Source: Onchocerca volvulus | Lineage: Eukaryota; Nematoda; Chromadorea; Rhabditida; Onchocercidae | Length of the DNA: 64,000 nucleotides | Assembly (NCBI GenBank): GCA_000499405.2 | Contig: HG738140.1 | Span: 14,509,113 to 14,573,112, forward strand | Direction: 5' to 3' | Part shown: positions 12,501 through 24,759 of the stretch, in pieces | How the letters are laid out: every line of letters starts with the position of its first letter | How positions within the stretch are numbered: the first letter of the stretch is position 1 | The notes under the pieces: generated by a model | Seen by the model: the letters and a program-made list of their open reading frames with translations, nothing else | What the model was told of the DNA's origin: nothing | The model's database searches: none | Position numbers and translations under genes: made by a program

Positions 12501-15500
12501 TTGAATCCTATTTGCAAAAAGAGATGGTATGCTCGAAAGTTATGGACAACAAGTTAATACCTCTATAAGTTGAATAATTTCAAATATGAATCTTACTTGG
12601 AGCGTCCCTTTTTGATCTCCACTTTTTCAGTATTTATTTCTAATGTTGGCTCTGTATCTTTCTTACCGATTACTTTCTTCGGCGCTGTAAAAATAACTTG
12701 CTGAATTTTAATTTTAGGATTCAAAATTAAAACCATGGTAAAACCAAACAAAATAATCTAACGCTACTGAATACAATATTTTCAAATCACTTCGAATTAT
12801 GTATATTGGCTGTTCCCTTATTCCTCTCTCATCATCGATTTTAGAATCATCTGATAATATTCATTTCGGTTAAATAATCTGTAATAATAGAACTAAAAAC
12901 CAAATTCCTAGCTTATTCCATATTCATGTTTGATCTAGATCAAAGCAATTTAAAATTATTTGTGTAAACGTACATGTACTCCATCTACATTCTTTGGATA
13001 CTTTTCTCCCATTCTTATCTTCCATCTCCGATAAAAGCCAATCACTTAAACGGCAAGGTGGATCACATGGAAATGGCTCGTCTGATTCCTGAAAATACAG
13101 ACTATTTTCCAATCATCGCAATCTTGATAAAATAAACTAGTTTCATGGATAATCCATTCATTTTACCTCAATTTCAAATCCTTCGATCAAATGAACAATC
13201 TTGCCTTTCCGACCTGTTTTTTGGTAATATTTTTCGGCTTCCCTCGTAAACATCATATGAATATCGAGTGCATCTTTCGACTCACCTGAAATTATCTCCA
13301 CATGATGGCTTATTACACAAATTTAGTAGAAATATTATCAATTTAAATCCAGGAAAATGCTTCAGTATTACTGCCTTTTTATCTCACTATAATGATTCCG
13401 GATTTCTTTGGCGGATTTTAAACAGGAGAAACAATAGGAGAAAAGTGAGAGTCTCCAGAAAGATACCAATCTTCCCTCTACTTGTGAGACATTAAATTTA
13501 ATCTGTTAAATTTCGGAGTGAATATCTTTTCTAAACTGATAAATCCCAAAAATTCGTCAGGCAAAAGCAGGATATATAGCACTATCAGAAATTTAGATCT
13601 ATTGAATATGAGACTTCTCAAATTTGTTTAATTTATAGAATTAAGAAAAAAAAAAATAACCCTGAACAAGAAGTGGTGGAGGTTCATTTTCGATCCCAGA
13701 ATCAATGTAACCGTTATCATCATCCGCAACTGTTTTCTCAGAATCATGAGAAACTATGTCTATAAATCGTCTTTTAACAATGATAAAAATTCGATAATGT
13801 AAAATCGAGGAAATTTAGTGATTTGTGATCTTATGACATTGAGTCATAGAAACTTGAATTTCGCAAAAGTATGGCTAAGAAACTTAAAAAAAAAAAAAAA
13901 AAAAATTAAATCTCGAACAGCAAAAAACATGAAAATGCTTGAAAGCACGAAAATCAGACAAACGCAAACTTTTGCAAGACAATTTAAGGAAGGAAAAACC
14001 TTGGACTTGAGTTGGTGCCGATTGAGAAATTGGAAAGTGAGTAGCATTTTGCTGCTGCTGTTGAAATACCGGTATCATCTGGTGCGTTGGAACGGGTGTA
14101 TTCGTGATCAGTTGTTGATGTATGATTTGTCCATTTGGTCCCATGAATGGTACCGCTGCATGTCCACCAAAAGAACTTAGCTGGGGCATCGGAGCGGACA
14201 TCACCATCATCGGAACTGGAGCACCAACTGGTACCAAATTCGTAGGAGCTATTGGTTGAGGTGTTGCAACTAAAATGATCTAGTTGATTCTATCGAACTT
14301 TTACATGTAGATCTCTTTCCTTGATCCCTCTCATTCCATCGACTTTTTTTAAACTGTCAATATGCGTAAAATTTAGTTATTTCTATGCATCTTTTAATAT
14401 CTTTTTAAATTATTGAAAAGGTTTCATTAATTTATAAAAAGCACTAGCAGATGACATAGAAATATATATAGAAAAATTAAATCATGAATAAGATTTCCTG
14501 GACTTGTTGTGTTATACTGTATGACATTATGAAAATATAAGCGACAAAATAATCAATACTAACTTCTCACTGTGTTCGTTTTTCGTCCATTTCCTGCATG
14601 CTTCGCACCTCCTCGAACATTCTTTGGCAAAGTTTCAGTATTTTTGACAGAAGTTGTCGGCGGAATTGAAATCATCTGTGCCAATGGTTGGCTCTCTGGA
14701 ATTATGTTAACATTCAGAAGCTTATAAAATACATTTTAACATTCTTTTAATGTATTATGCAAAAAATATGATTCCGAACAGATATATCCCGAATACCTAT
14801 AAAAGGTGTGCAGAACTATCAATCTTTTCTATCAGAGTTGATCACAAAAATATCTTGAAAAAATTTGAAAGTTTGATTTAAATTTCAGAAAAAAAATACT
14901 GATATCACAAGTTAGCCTATCATTTACATTCGATTTTAAGATTCCCCAGAAAGAGAAAATTATTTAAACAGAATTCATAATTCTGATCTCCACTTATTTG
15001 ATTAATCATACTCGTTAAAACTATTTAAGAGCATGTCAAACACATAAAACCTTTATCAGCTGTTGGCGAAGCATTACTTCCTCTTCGTTCTATAATTGTT
15101 GACTCTTTGCTAATGTTATTTGATGTTTGTTTACTGTTCGACTCAGCTATAGTTGAAGTAACTTTTTGAGTAGGTGAAGAAGTAGGTGAAGGTTGCTGCT
15201 GTTGTTGATTTTGTGGCTGATTTGCTGTTACCGCTTGTCCAATACAAGCTGGAATTGGTTGTTGTTGAGGTATCGCAATAGAGGTGCGTTGCTGAGGGGT
15301 AACCAACTCTGAATTTCAACCGTTAATTCAAATTTAAATTCAGAGATTAGATTTGAAAAAAAAAAAAAAAAATTGTAGTAAAGAAGAGAATACCTGAGAA
15401 CAGTGCACAGCAAAGAAACGAAGAAAAAAAAAATGAAAAAAAATGAAAGCGAACTTACGATGGACATATGTGTATGCTCCGGATGGCATCTGGAAGACAA

Positions 15501-18310
15501 TACCTGATGAACCTGGTGGTGTACGGAGTTGGATTCCTAAGATGAATTTAAGGTGAGTGCTGGAAATGCTAAATAAGATCTGTTATCTAGTAAAGAAAAT
15601 GCAAAGTTTTATCACAACATATCTTATATGTTTCTTCTAATTTGAAAGATATACTGCAGAAAATAGAAATCAGTGCAATCTTGAATTAAACTATTCTTTA
15701 ACAAATAATGATATATACTGCAGTTGAATATAATGAAAAAAATTCAGCCGTTATGAATCAGAAAACATCGAAGAACATACGAAATTAATTGATAATTTAT
15801 TTGCAAAAATGAATACCCTGCGGAAACATTGATGGTTGCATCTGCTGTATGGACGGCGTTCCCAGCTGTTGATGGGATTGTTGCAGTTGCGCTGATCGTC
15901 CTGAGGATGCATCATTTCCTTGTCCAATAGTAGATGATGTTGTTGTGGTAACCGTTGTCGTTACTGTAGTTGATAGCATATGTGTACTAGTTGCTACTAC
16001 AGCAACTGAAATTTCTTTTTTTAATCCTTTTTTTGCACAACGACAGGAACATACTTTTAGGTCTTGACAGTAAATTTCATCTGTGATAATTAGAGTATTT
16101 TCCTTTCATATAAACATTTAGAACTATTTTACTCATATCTCTTTTTTATTTTTTATTTCAATATCTATATCTAAATAAGCAGAAGATTAAGTATAGCGAT
16201 AAATATACCTAAAATCATCAAGAGTCATGATATCTTTACCAAAATTATTCGAACTTTCAATATAATCCTCTCCCCACAGCAAGATAAAATATAATCATAC
16301 GCTAAATGTTATCCCAGACCTGTTTAGTTACTGCATTCCAGTCCTCCAACTAGAATAATTATAATTGAAACTTTGGAAATGTAAAGTATCTTGAATTTAA
16401 TTTACTGGCTATCCAGAATGTCTGGGGAGAGATCTATTCAAGACAAAAATCCAGATAGAGGGAATTAGTAAACACTTATGTGGATAATAGGATAGATGAT
16501 TCTATTTTTAAATATAATTCATAGTGATATTTGCAAAGTAATAAAGAATGCCTGATCCTTGTCCTGACAATGTTGGTTTTGGCGCCAAACTTCGTGCAAG
16601 CTGTCCCAATGTTGCACTACTAGCTACAAAACTTGATTGTACATATTGTTGCTGCGAAGACATCTGTAAAATGAAAAAAAAAAATTTACTGATGAAAATG
16701 TTTTACATAGTTTATACTTCTTTATGTAAAATTTCTAAAAGTCTTTAAAGCTTTATCGGACAAATGTTGGGAGCCATTATTTCAAGTATATTGCTATTGC
16801 CGGTTAATTTTGCTATTTACGACTAATATTTTAAATGTCCAGATTCCGAATTATGCTTTAAGAGAATAAACTTCTAAGATTTCTCAAATCAATATCTTAT
16901 CTCTGAAAAAAAAAAGAAAAAAAAAAGAAAAAGAAAATTACAAATCAAAAGATAACAAGAATAGCTTTTGAAAAAAGAAATATTTATAGAATACGAAATA
17001 AAGAAAAAAAACAAATTTACAAAATTAGAAAAGAAGCAAAGAAATCTATTTAACACATGAGTTTATGAGTCACAAAATGATGGACTTCACTGTACAAAAA
17101 CAAAGATCAGTAAAAAAAAAAAATAGGCGGTTTAATAGGCAAAAAAATCAGTCAGAAAATGAGCGACTTGATAATGCACTAAAATTTGTTAAAAGTCGTC
17201 AACCTTCAATGAAAATTCAAGAAAAATAAAATAAACTTCTATCAATGCATGCATTTTTTTTCATCTATTTAAATTTGTCAAACAGTCAAGCTTGAACGAA
17301 AACAGATCACTGTACTATCATTTTTGCTCCTAATTTTTTTATTTAGCTCCATTTTTTTAGCATCCTTTATTGTTGAGATACCAAAAAAAAGAGAAATATT
17401 TACCATTCATAAATATGTGACAGAAAATTTCGGATCAAACGATTAAACTGTACAGAATTTGGCCAATGCATGCAGAAAAAAATGATGTGAGGTGAAACAA
17501 AAAAAAAAAAACTAAATTCATGCCGAGTGCGCATGACGATATTGTTGCTGTGAGAACTGCTGGGCGGCAGTCACAGTATTTGTCGCTTGCTGCTGTTGTA
17601 CCACTTTAAAGAAATCTTGTGCCGAAGTGGTAATGGTGGTAGTGCATGATGTTGCTGGTGCACAAAGTTGCTGATGCTGTTGCTGCTGCTGCAAATGAAA
17701 TGAAAACTAAATTAGTAAAAGAGAAGAACAGAAAAGCATAGTGATAACCGTAAATCTCAGATGGAATGAGCAACACGCTAAGACTAATTCTTATTTAAAT
17801 TAAATTTAAAGAATTTGAAATGAAAAAAGCATTAGAATAATAAAAGCCGTGCGAAAATCGAAAGGAAACGAAAGTGATACAATAAATAAACATGATGAAA
17901 AAAAAAAAAAAGAAAAGAAAAATTCCAATTAATTAGAAAATTGCTTGGAAAATTGCTAGAAATTACTGGTCTAACAGCAGCAACTTGTTGATTTGTACCG
18001 AAATATTGCGTAGCCGACATCATGTAGCATTGGCCATTATGATGAACAAGCATAAATTGTCCAGGCTGAATAACTTGCCGATAAACAACCAAAATCGGAA
18101 AATTTGCTAATAAACAATCAAAATCCTAACCTGTACTTTCATTTCTTTATGTTAAAATGATCCCTGTTAAAGTCCCATGCCTAATCTTAGTTATTAAAAT
18201 TAACAAAGATTAAATAAATTAACAGAACCATCACATCAACATAATGTTTTTTGTGCCTTAAACGTATTACGCCTTGGATATAAGAAATAGAAAATAAAGT
18301 GAAGTAAATT

Positions 18311-18354
<44 letters not shown>

Positions 18355-19809
18355 AATCAGAAATTGAAGAGATTTGTACTAGTAGATTGAATTTAATTGA
18401 AATGAAATTGTAAAATTAAAATTATAAAATTGATCTGCCTAAAAAGAGATGTACTGAAAATATAAAAATTATTAACTGTTCATGCAATATTAGAAGAAAA
18501 TTACCGATGCAGAAGTTAGCATTAATGGTGCTTGTGGAACCATTTGCGCAGCAGAAGATGAACTAACAACTGTAGTAGAAGTTCTGAAAAAAAAAAATTA
18601 ACTTATGAAAAAAAACGAGTATAAAGTGGCCTTGAAGTATAAACTTCAGCAGTCAACTAAATTTTAAATTGAAAGCAATGAAGTTCTAATTGACTGGAAT
18701 GGTACCACACTTTCTTTAACTAAGAATTTTATTTGTCAGTATAGGCGTAAAAAGATCTTCAATGTATTATAAAAAATGCTTGAAATGCGAAATGATATTT
18801 AAAAACCCATGATATATTACTAAATCCCAATCAATAGAATATGTAAAGAATTAATGGAATCCTGTAATGAATGTAGCAGCAGTAAATCTTTTCAAAAATT
18901 ATTTTTCGCTAAATCATTATTCGATGATCAGATCATTACAGATTCTATGTCATTTTACGCTGACAAAACTATTGCTATATCCATTAACTTTAAACCAAAG
19001 TTGAAATTTTACTTTGTTTTATCGACAGAGTCTTTTTTTGCACGAGATGTTGGCTTACGACGACTTTTTGGAGCTAACTGCGGTGTTGACGATGTTGAAG
19101 AAGCCGTTTCAGCATTGCTACCACTTGCTGATGTTACTGCTGCTGCTGTTGCTGTCCCACCACTGCCAGTGATAACGCTAGTAGTACTTTTAGTATCCGA
19201 TGCTACGTTTTTACTCGATGATAACACAGATGTGTTGGAGGAAGCTAAATAAATAAGTCTGAATTCTTCTCTGACTATTCACAGGTAATAATTGTAGCAT
19301 GAATATATAATCATATTAAATTTAAATTCGAGCCAACAAATGAAACTTGAACTGAACAAAATACTACGAATGACTGAATTAAGATGGAGACGAAATAAGG
19401 TTTAAATTTAAACAGACTGAAATTAAATGGGATACCTGCAATTTCAAATTAGTAGGCTTGCAAATTAATAGGGTTATATCCAAACTAAATCAGAAATTAA
19501 AATTCAAGTAATATAAAAAAAACTGCAGATGGCAATCTATAGAAAGGAATAGAGGTTAATATGATTCACTCCAAATATTAAAATTTACATAAATGAACCA
19601 CAACCTGAAGTGATCTGTGTTGAATCGGAAACAGAAGAGGATGAAGGTGTGACAATGGTTGTTGTTTTAATAAAGGAATCACTACTATTAGATGCCACTG
19701 TAATGGTACCAGTACACGTTGTCACGATCGATACTGAATTGTCTGCAGTCGTAGTGATACTATTCGTAGCTTGCTTTGTAAGTACTGGTGGTGAGTCATT
19801 GTCACTCAT
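9557..19809 (-). CDS. PHC: Polyhomeotic-like Polycomb (PRC1) protein with HD1, FCS zinc finger and SAM domain
   Basis: The start is ATG at 19809 (MSDNDSPP); an in-frame ATG at 19851 is possible. Exons: 19809-19605, 19244-19013, 18583-18505, 18125-17967, 17688-(about 17574 or 17604), 16663-16552, 16005-15817, 15536-15459, 15308-15051, 14695-14564, 14269-14000, 13759-13661, 13285-13167, 13088-12974, 12684-12597, 12392-12320, 12110-11822, 11505-11281, 10911-10780, 10462-10221 and 9772-9557. The first ten or so exons are Gln/Ser/Thr-rich. Exons 13285-12974 carry HLIEGFEIEESDEPFP, the PHC HD1 signature. Exon 11505-11281 has an FCS zinc finger (ERCNYCNGLL...YCSKKC). The last two exons form a SAM domain (TFRNQDIDGQSLLLL, LKLGPVVKIL), which in PHC proteins polymerises to compact Polycomb chromatin in the nucleus. 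Basic patches KPKGRPP and KTRKRK may bind DNA. The full product would be about 1,130 residues. All junctions agree in phase except the 17.5 kb one, which needs a weak donor. The HD1-FCS-SAM order makes the family call very firm. Confidence 0.9.
16552..16663 (-). other. Exon starting exactly with ATG; possible internal start of the polyhomeotic core product
   Basis: The exon begins with ATG immediately after acceptor TTTTACAG and reads MSSQQQYVQSSFVASS in the frame of the downstream exons. Cis- or trans-splicing onto this acceptor would make an 878-residue protein that keeps HD1, FCS and SAM. Its 3' border is ...GATCAG|GCATTC, a GC rather than GT donor; the phase fits the next exon (16005). 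Confidence 0.5.
17518..17688 (-). other. Possible alternative terminal exon of the polyhomeotic gene
   Basis: After acceptor TTTGCAG this exon opens with a CAG-rich stretch and stays coding-like to an in-frame TGA at 17518-17520 (ending QQYRHAHSA). A minus-strand AATAAA lies at about 17343-17338. Used as a last exon it would give a 281-residue Gln/Ser/Thr-rich short product without HD1, FCS or SAM. To reach the next exon, splicing must use one of two weak phase-0 donors inside it: AAA|GTGGTA near 17604 or ACT|GTGACT near 17574. Confidence 0.5.
18312..18352 (+). repeat. Poly-A run of 41 bases
   Basis: An uninterrupted run of A lies inside a polyhomeotic intron, upstream of the 18125 acceptor in transcript sense, where it is poly-T. 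Its length is probably variable and prone to sequencing error. Confidence 0.85.
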
Positions 19810-19851
19810 TTCATCCAAATTTTGAAATGCACAATCCTTAATCAACTGCAT

Positions 19852-20550
19852 ATGATAGATAGAATTTTCACCCCAAAAAGGTGAAAATGCGAAATGAAAA
19901 ATTCTTGGAGTCAAAATTCTCAGTTTTATGAAATATTTTTTTCTAATAACAATGGAGAGTTTATACTAATTAATCAGCCATAATTTCTTGAAACTATAAT
20001 ATTTTTCAAACTACACGCTAACATAAAGATTCGAAATACGGTTAAAAATAAAACTATTAAATTTCTAAATAATGTGAAATTTTATAATTCATATAGACAT
20101 TTTCAAAACCACCGAAATGCGGGATACGAATTATAAACTTTTATACTGAAATACAAGCATGCATGAATTCCAACAGGAAAGCATACTTACAAGCCAAATT
20201 AAACTTGAGAAAAGATCCAATGTCATATAATAATCTTAAATTTTGTGGAAAGTGAAATCTTATCCAAATTCTTAAAAATATAACACCACACTCAACACTT
20301 TATATTCCAACTTAAGATATCACCCCTACTCCCAACTTATGCATTAGCGCATGATGCATCGAGCCAATCCCATTGACCTCTAACCCCGCAGCAATATCCG
20401 CTTCTATGCATTTATCTATGAATTCTTCGCGCAAGACAAAATTCGGACACATGTATGGTCATCTTCATTCACTGTGCCAATAATATTCGTCATGGTCGCT
20501 AGACGCTGGTCGCTAAGTCTGTTATCAGTCTAAGTGGTGTGTACTTATTT
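19852..20550. promoter_or_regulatory. Divergent promoter region between polyhomeotic and LEPROT genes
   Basis: Only about 700-740 bp separate the polyhomeotic ATG (minus) from the LEPROT ATG (plus), so the two genes probably share this control region. The part from about 20340 to 20550 is clearly less AT-rich than the surroundings. It holds a CCAAT box (GAGCCAATCCC near 20361), a second CCAAT (GTGCCAATAA near 20475) and a GTCGCTA word repeated near 20496-20516. I see no TATA box at a convincing distance. Co-regulation is an inference from spacing. Confidence 0.5.
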
Positions 20551-23500
20551 ATGAACGGGAAGGTGAGTGTGGGTGAATAAGATATGGAATTTCGTGAAGA
20601 TATGGAATTTCATATGTCGCGATTGAGGTTGGACGACATTTAGATTGATTTGTGTGGGGAAATGCTGCTTTGAGGGAAAGTTAGAATTGAGAGTTATCAA
20701 AAATCACAGAGAAAGATACCAGTACTTGCATAGTAATATATTGGAACTTAGATAAGAAGATATTGACATTTACATGAATTTATCTAGATCTATATAAGTA
20801 GACTTTAGATTGTGCCTGAAGTTCAGGATTTTAATGGAGAGATTTGTATAAGAGACATAAAAAGACATTCAAAGCATGACAATTAATAAGCATTTCAAAA
20901 TAGCCTAATTATTATGTGGAAAAAAAACTGTCAATTTCTAAATTTCTGCTTTTATCTAACAAATTTTCAAAATCTAATGAATTTCATTGCAGCTGTGGTA
21001 GTTTAAACTGATAGATGTATTAAATTCCAGTACTTCCTTTTCAAGAATTGTATTTCTAATAGATCTAATGAATATATTTTTTGTTAAACAACTTTTTGTA
21101 TTAGACATGAATTTGAATAAAACGTCTGTTAGTTACAGAAGGAAAAAAAAAGAATTCTGCTGAATGAATACACTTAGGCATTATTATATTTTAAAATACT
21201 GTGTGATCAAGTTATAATTTAAGCATATTTTCAGTTTGCATATAATCATACTTCCAAGTTTCATATAGAATCTTTTAGGACTAAGTGATTCTGAAACAAG
21301 TAAGCACCAAGGTTATTGGTACATTTACAGCAGATATCAACGGTTAAGTGGATTCTATCGTGATCCGCTTTTGGTTATTCAGGAGATTCAATAGTACTGA
21401 TTAATGGCGGGGGTCAAAGGTAATATTCGAAATCTTTGCATAAATGTTTTATTTTCCATTAGTCATATTATAGTAGCAATATTATATCGTATAATGCTTC
21501 AGCAGTACCGCGTTAGTAATTTATTAGTTATACTTTTAAGGTTAATAACTTTAACAGTAATCCGTGAAAGTAATCTTATGTAACAGTAACATCTTATAGT
21601 GCCAGTAACAAAGATTCACTGCATTCTCAGTGTATTCATTACATGTAAAGTTTCCATGAAGTATTGATCAAAGAGTAATTATTATAACAATGTTTATTTG
21701 TCGCAACATCCTATCTGCTTTCCTTATCCGTTCCGAAAAATATCTTGCTTCTTCTTTTACTTGTTTTTCTTTCTCTTTTTTTTTTCTTTTTTTGCATTAA
21801 ATACCAAATTAATTTTCATAAGAACATTAGAAGCATAAAACAATGAGCAATTTCGTTATTTACTATAATATCTTTATCATGAAACAGTTTATCTTATCGT
21901 TTATCGAAGAGAGTGATATTGTTTTAGCGGTTGTACTCTTGGCTTTGTCCGGTGTAGTTGGTCTTACGCTGCTCGTACTGGGATGTGCATTACCAATGTT
22001 TGGGTAAGAAATAAGGAACAATTTTCTGTATATTATATATTTCCGTTTATCAGTTTTTCGCAGATATAAAATTAAGGAACTTAATCATACCAAGATTTCA
22101 GAAAATTTTTGATTGTAGAGAAACTGAAGGAAACTTTTGTTTAGTGTTTGGTGGCCGTTGTTCGTTATAATCTTCTATGTATTGGTTCCAATACCATTAT
22201 CAATAGCTCGACGATCTCACGTTGATATGACCGGTACTTCAGCATGTATTGAGTTTGCACTGTTCGTAACGACCGGCATTATCGTATCAGCATTTGCATT
22301 ACCGATAGTCCTTGCACATGCTGGAGTAGTAAGTTTCACGAATTTATTTAAAGTTCTAAAATTACTATCAGTTATCGAAGTATTTAAAAAAACATACGAA
22401 AAACTTAAGTTTCGTGAAAGATTTCTTTGAAATTAGGGCAGTACCCAATTATGTGCTGTACATTATTGTCTTTGTTTTTTTTTTTTTTTTTTTGGAATAT
22501 GCTTTTCAAAATTTTTGCATGTCTGATGATTTTTTAGTTGTTGAAATGCATGGTTGTGCATGGATCATGTTTTTTTTATTGAAGTATTAAAATTATTGAC
22601 TAATCATAAGAATCATTTGATAAAAGACGCGTGCTTATAGATATAATTCAAAATCAACTAAAAATTTGAGATGACCCGAAAATTTATAATTTTTTTTCTT
22701 TAAAGAAAAAAGAAAGTTTATTATATGATCCGACTGGGACATATTTTTTGAAATATTTTATGTAGCAGTAGGATTATTTGTTCGAACAATAATTTACGGG
22801 GTTGATCTTATGTTGAGAACAATCAGTATCTTGCTTCGTAAATAGGATTCTGATGTACCCATTGAAGCGTGTGCATGATACTTTTTAATTAATTTAGATC
22901 AAATGGTTGGCATGTTTGTGCGCAAACCTTGCTTCTGTGGTGATGTTTTTGACGATTCTTAGTTATTTTTATTTGCATCGAGAAGACGATGGAAATGGAT
23001 GGAACCAATCTCTCTTCTGATTGATGCTTTGGAAATTTGGTGTGAAAATCGATATATTGATTAATCAGTGGTAATGCTTGAGTACTTTTCATTTGCAAGA
23101 TTTATTTTAATGATAAAGTGCTGAAAAATGGTAATTCAAATATTTTAGGCCTTATGTTTTTTTTTTGGTTCATTAAAAAGTGAAGTGTCATCAAAAAGAA
23201 TATTTTAGTAAATTCATAGCTTAAGAATATAGTTTATTCAATGATTTAAATGCCGACTTGACTCAGAAATCATTCAAATTTGATCAACGAATGCATGGAA
23301 TTGCTTTTTTCTTCATTTTCTAGGTGTTTCAAAGGATTTCACTATATACGTAAACTAAGTTTTGAAATATCCGTTGATTCATGTCGATAGCAATTCAAAA
23401 AAAAGCTTTTTTGGAGATCTTTTTTTTTACTAAACTAGCTTATTGATAAGGACATGCATTTTCACTCACTTTCAATGTTTACAATGTTTAGAATATATTT

Positions 23501-24196
23501 TCTTTAGATGCTTAATATAAATTATCATTTTAATTATATTTTTATTCAATTTTTTATTTTGAAAATAAAAAAGAAAAGAATATCTCTGAAGTATTGATAT
23601 TTGAAAATTAAATGGTACATTTTTTATCAAAAGGATTTAAAAATCGAAAAGTTTATATATATTGAGAATTCGGGACATAGGATGAACAAAGTCATAGGAG
23701 ACTTGTTATTGGCTTCCCCGCTTGATTTGCACACTCTATTTCTTTTTCTACAATTCAAAAAGTGAGGTAAAATTTGATTCAAAATTCCAACAGAGAAAAA
23801 TTGCTCATGAAGCTGTTTTGCCAACATCGCATACTTTATTTATTATTGTATAGCATTTATGTACAAATTGTATTACATGCAATGTTGATGTTATGCATGT
23901 CTTTTCAGTTAGCAATATTTCTATTGAAGCAGCTCTCATATTTTTTCTAAATGCTAAATAAATGATATATTGATTTATTGATGAAAGTGAATTATTAGAA
24001 AAATTTATTCGCAATTTACTTATTTTTCGAGCATTTTGATCCTTTTGTACTGTTGGACAATGATTTTCATCAATTACAGATATCTGGTCTGTCGTATTTT
24101 TTCGTGTTTCTCGCCAATATTGTTTGTTTTGGTGCGGTCTGGATATATTTCAAAGTATTCAATGAAGATATCGTAAACGACATGTCACTTTGGTGA
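20551..24196 (+). CDS. LEPROT: LEPROT / Vps55 family endosomal membrane protein
   Basis: Four exons: 20551-20572, 21928-22003, 22145-22328 and 24080-24196 (TGA). They encode 132 residues, against 131 in vertebrate LEPROT. The protein starts [20 protein letters not shown] and carries the family hallmarks [42 protein letters not shown] and a short acidic tail ending MSLW. It has four membrane segments. Family members sit in late endosomes/Golgi and control sorting to the lysosome or vacuole; vertebrate LEPROT lowers surface leptin and growth-hormone receptors. The tiny first exon (donor G|GTGAAT) is preferred over ATG at 21843 or 21879, because it restores family length and the 21928 border has a strong acceptor (TTGTTTTAG). 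Intron 3 is 1,751 bp; the open frames inside it look random. Confidence 0.93.
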
Positions 24197-24719
24197 AATT
24201 CTTCCTTTTCCTCGCTTCCGTTATCATCTTTCTACTGTTTTTTATTTTTGCACTATTCCAATATGCTTCTTTTTTTTTTGACAGTCTTTTTGAGCATTTA
24301 ATGTTTCACAACCTCAAACTTAGTGTTTTGAAGTTCCATTTTAATTTGATTTGAAATAGGTTTTTCCTTACTATAAGCGATATTTTATGTTGAAATTCTG
24401 GAACCAAAGCATACAGTGACGACGCGAAAAGGCTCAAAATGAATGATCAATAATGAATATATCGAATTAGAAAGTAAGTTGGATAATTTTCGACTCAGTG
24501 TAAATTGTTCTAGTTTCGACAAAACATACAGTGACCGTTGAGTTTGCTGAGAAAGAGGAATGGAATAGATCAGAATGTTAATTTTAATTTAAATTTAGTG
24601 TATTGGTCTTAAACTCTAGTATTGACTGCTTCTTTCTTTTTCTTTTTATGCTGGCACATCCACTTACATAATTAGATTTCAGAATTTCTTCAAAAGAATA
24701 TAATTTATTCCTGGTTTTG

Positions 24720-24759
24720 CTTTTTCAAAATTCCAGTAAGTTCTGGAATTTTGAAAAAG
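24720..24759. repeat. Perfect 17-bp inverted repeat with 6-base loop
   Basis: The left arm CTTTTTCAAAATTCCAG is followed by TAAGTT and the exact reverse complement CTGGAATTTTGAAAAAG. It lies about 525 bp after the LEPROT stop, so it could fold in that 3' UTR or in downstream RNA. Confidence 0.9.

Noticed and set aside
15025..17690. CAG/CTG-rich stretches as DNA microsatellites
   Set aside because: They are mixed CAA/CAG codons for Gln within polyhomeotic exons, so coding sequence rather than simple repeats.
18854..19252. 132-codon plus-strand frame, the longest in the window
   Set aside because: It is the complement of polyhomeotic exon 19244-19013, whose minus-strand frame joins in phase to its neighbours.
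21843..22003. Open frame [15 protein letters not shown]... as the LEPROT N terminus
   Set aside because: It would add an atypical extension. The acceptor TTGTTTTAG at 21927 plus exon 20551-20572 gives the family's normal length and N terminus.
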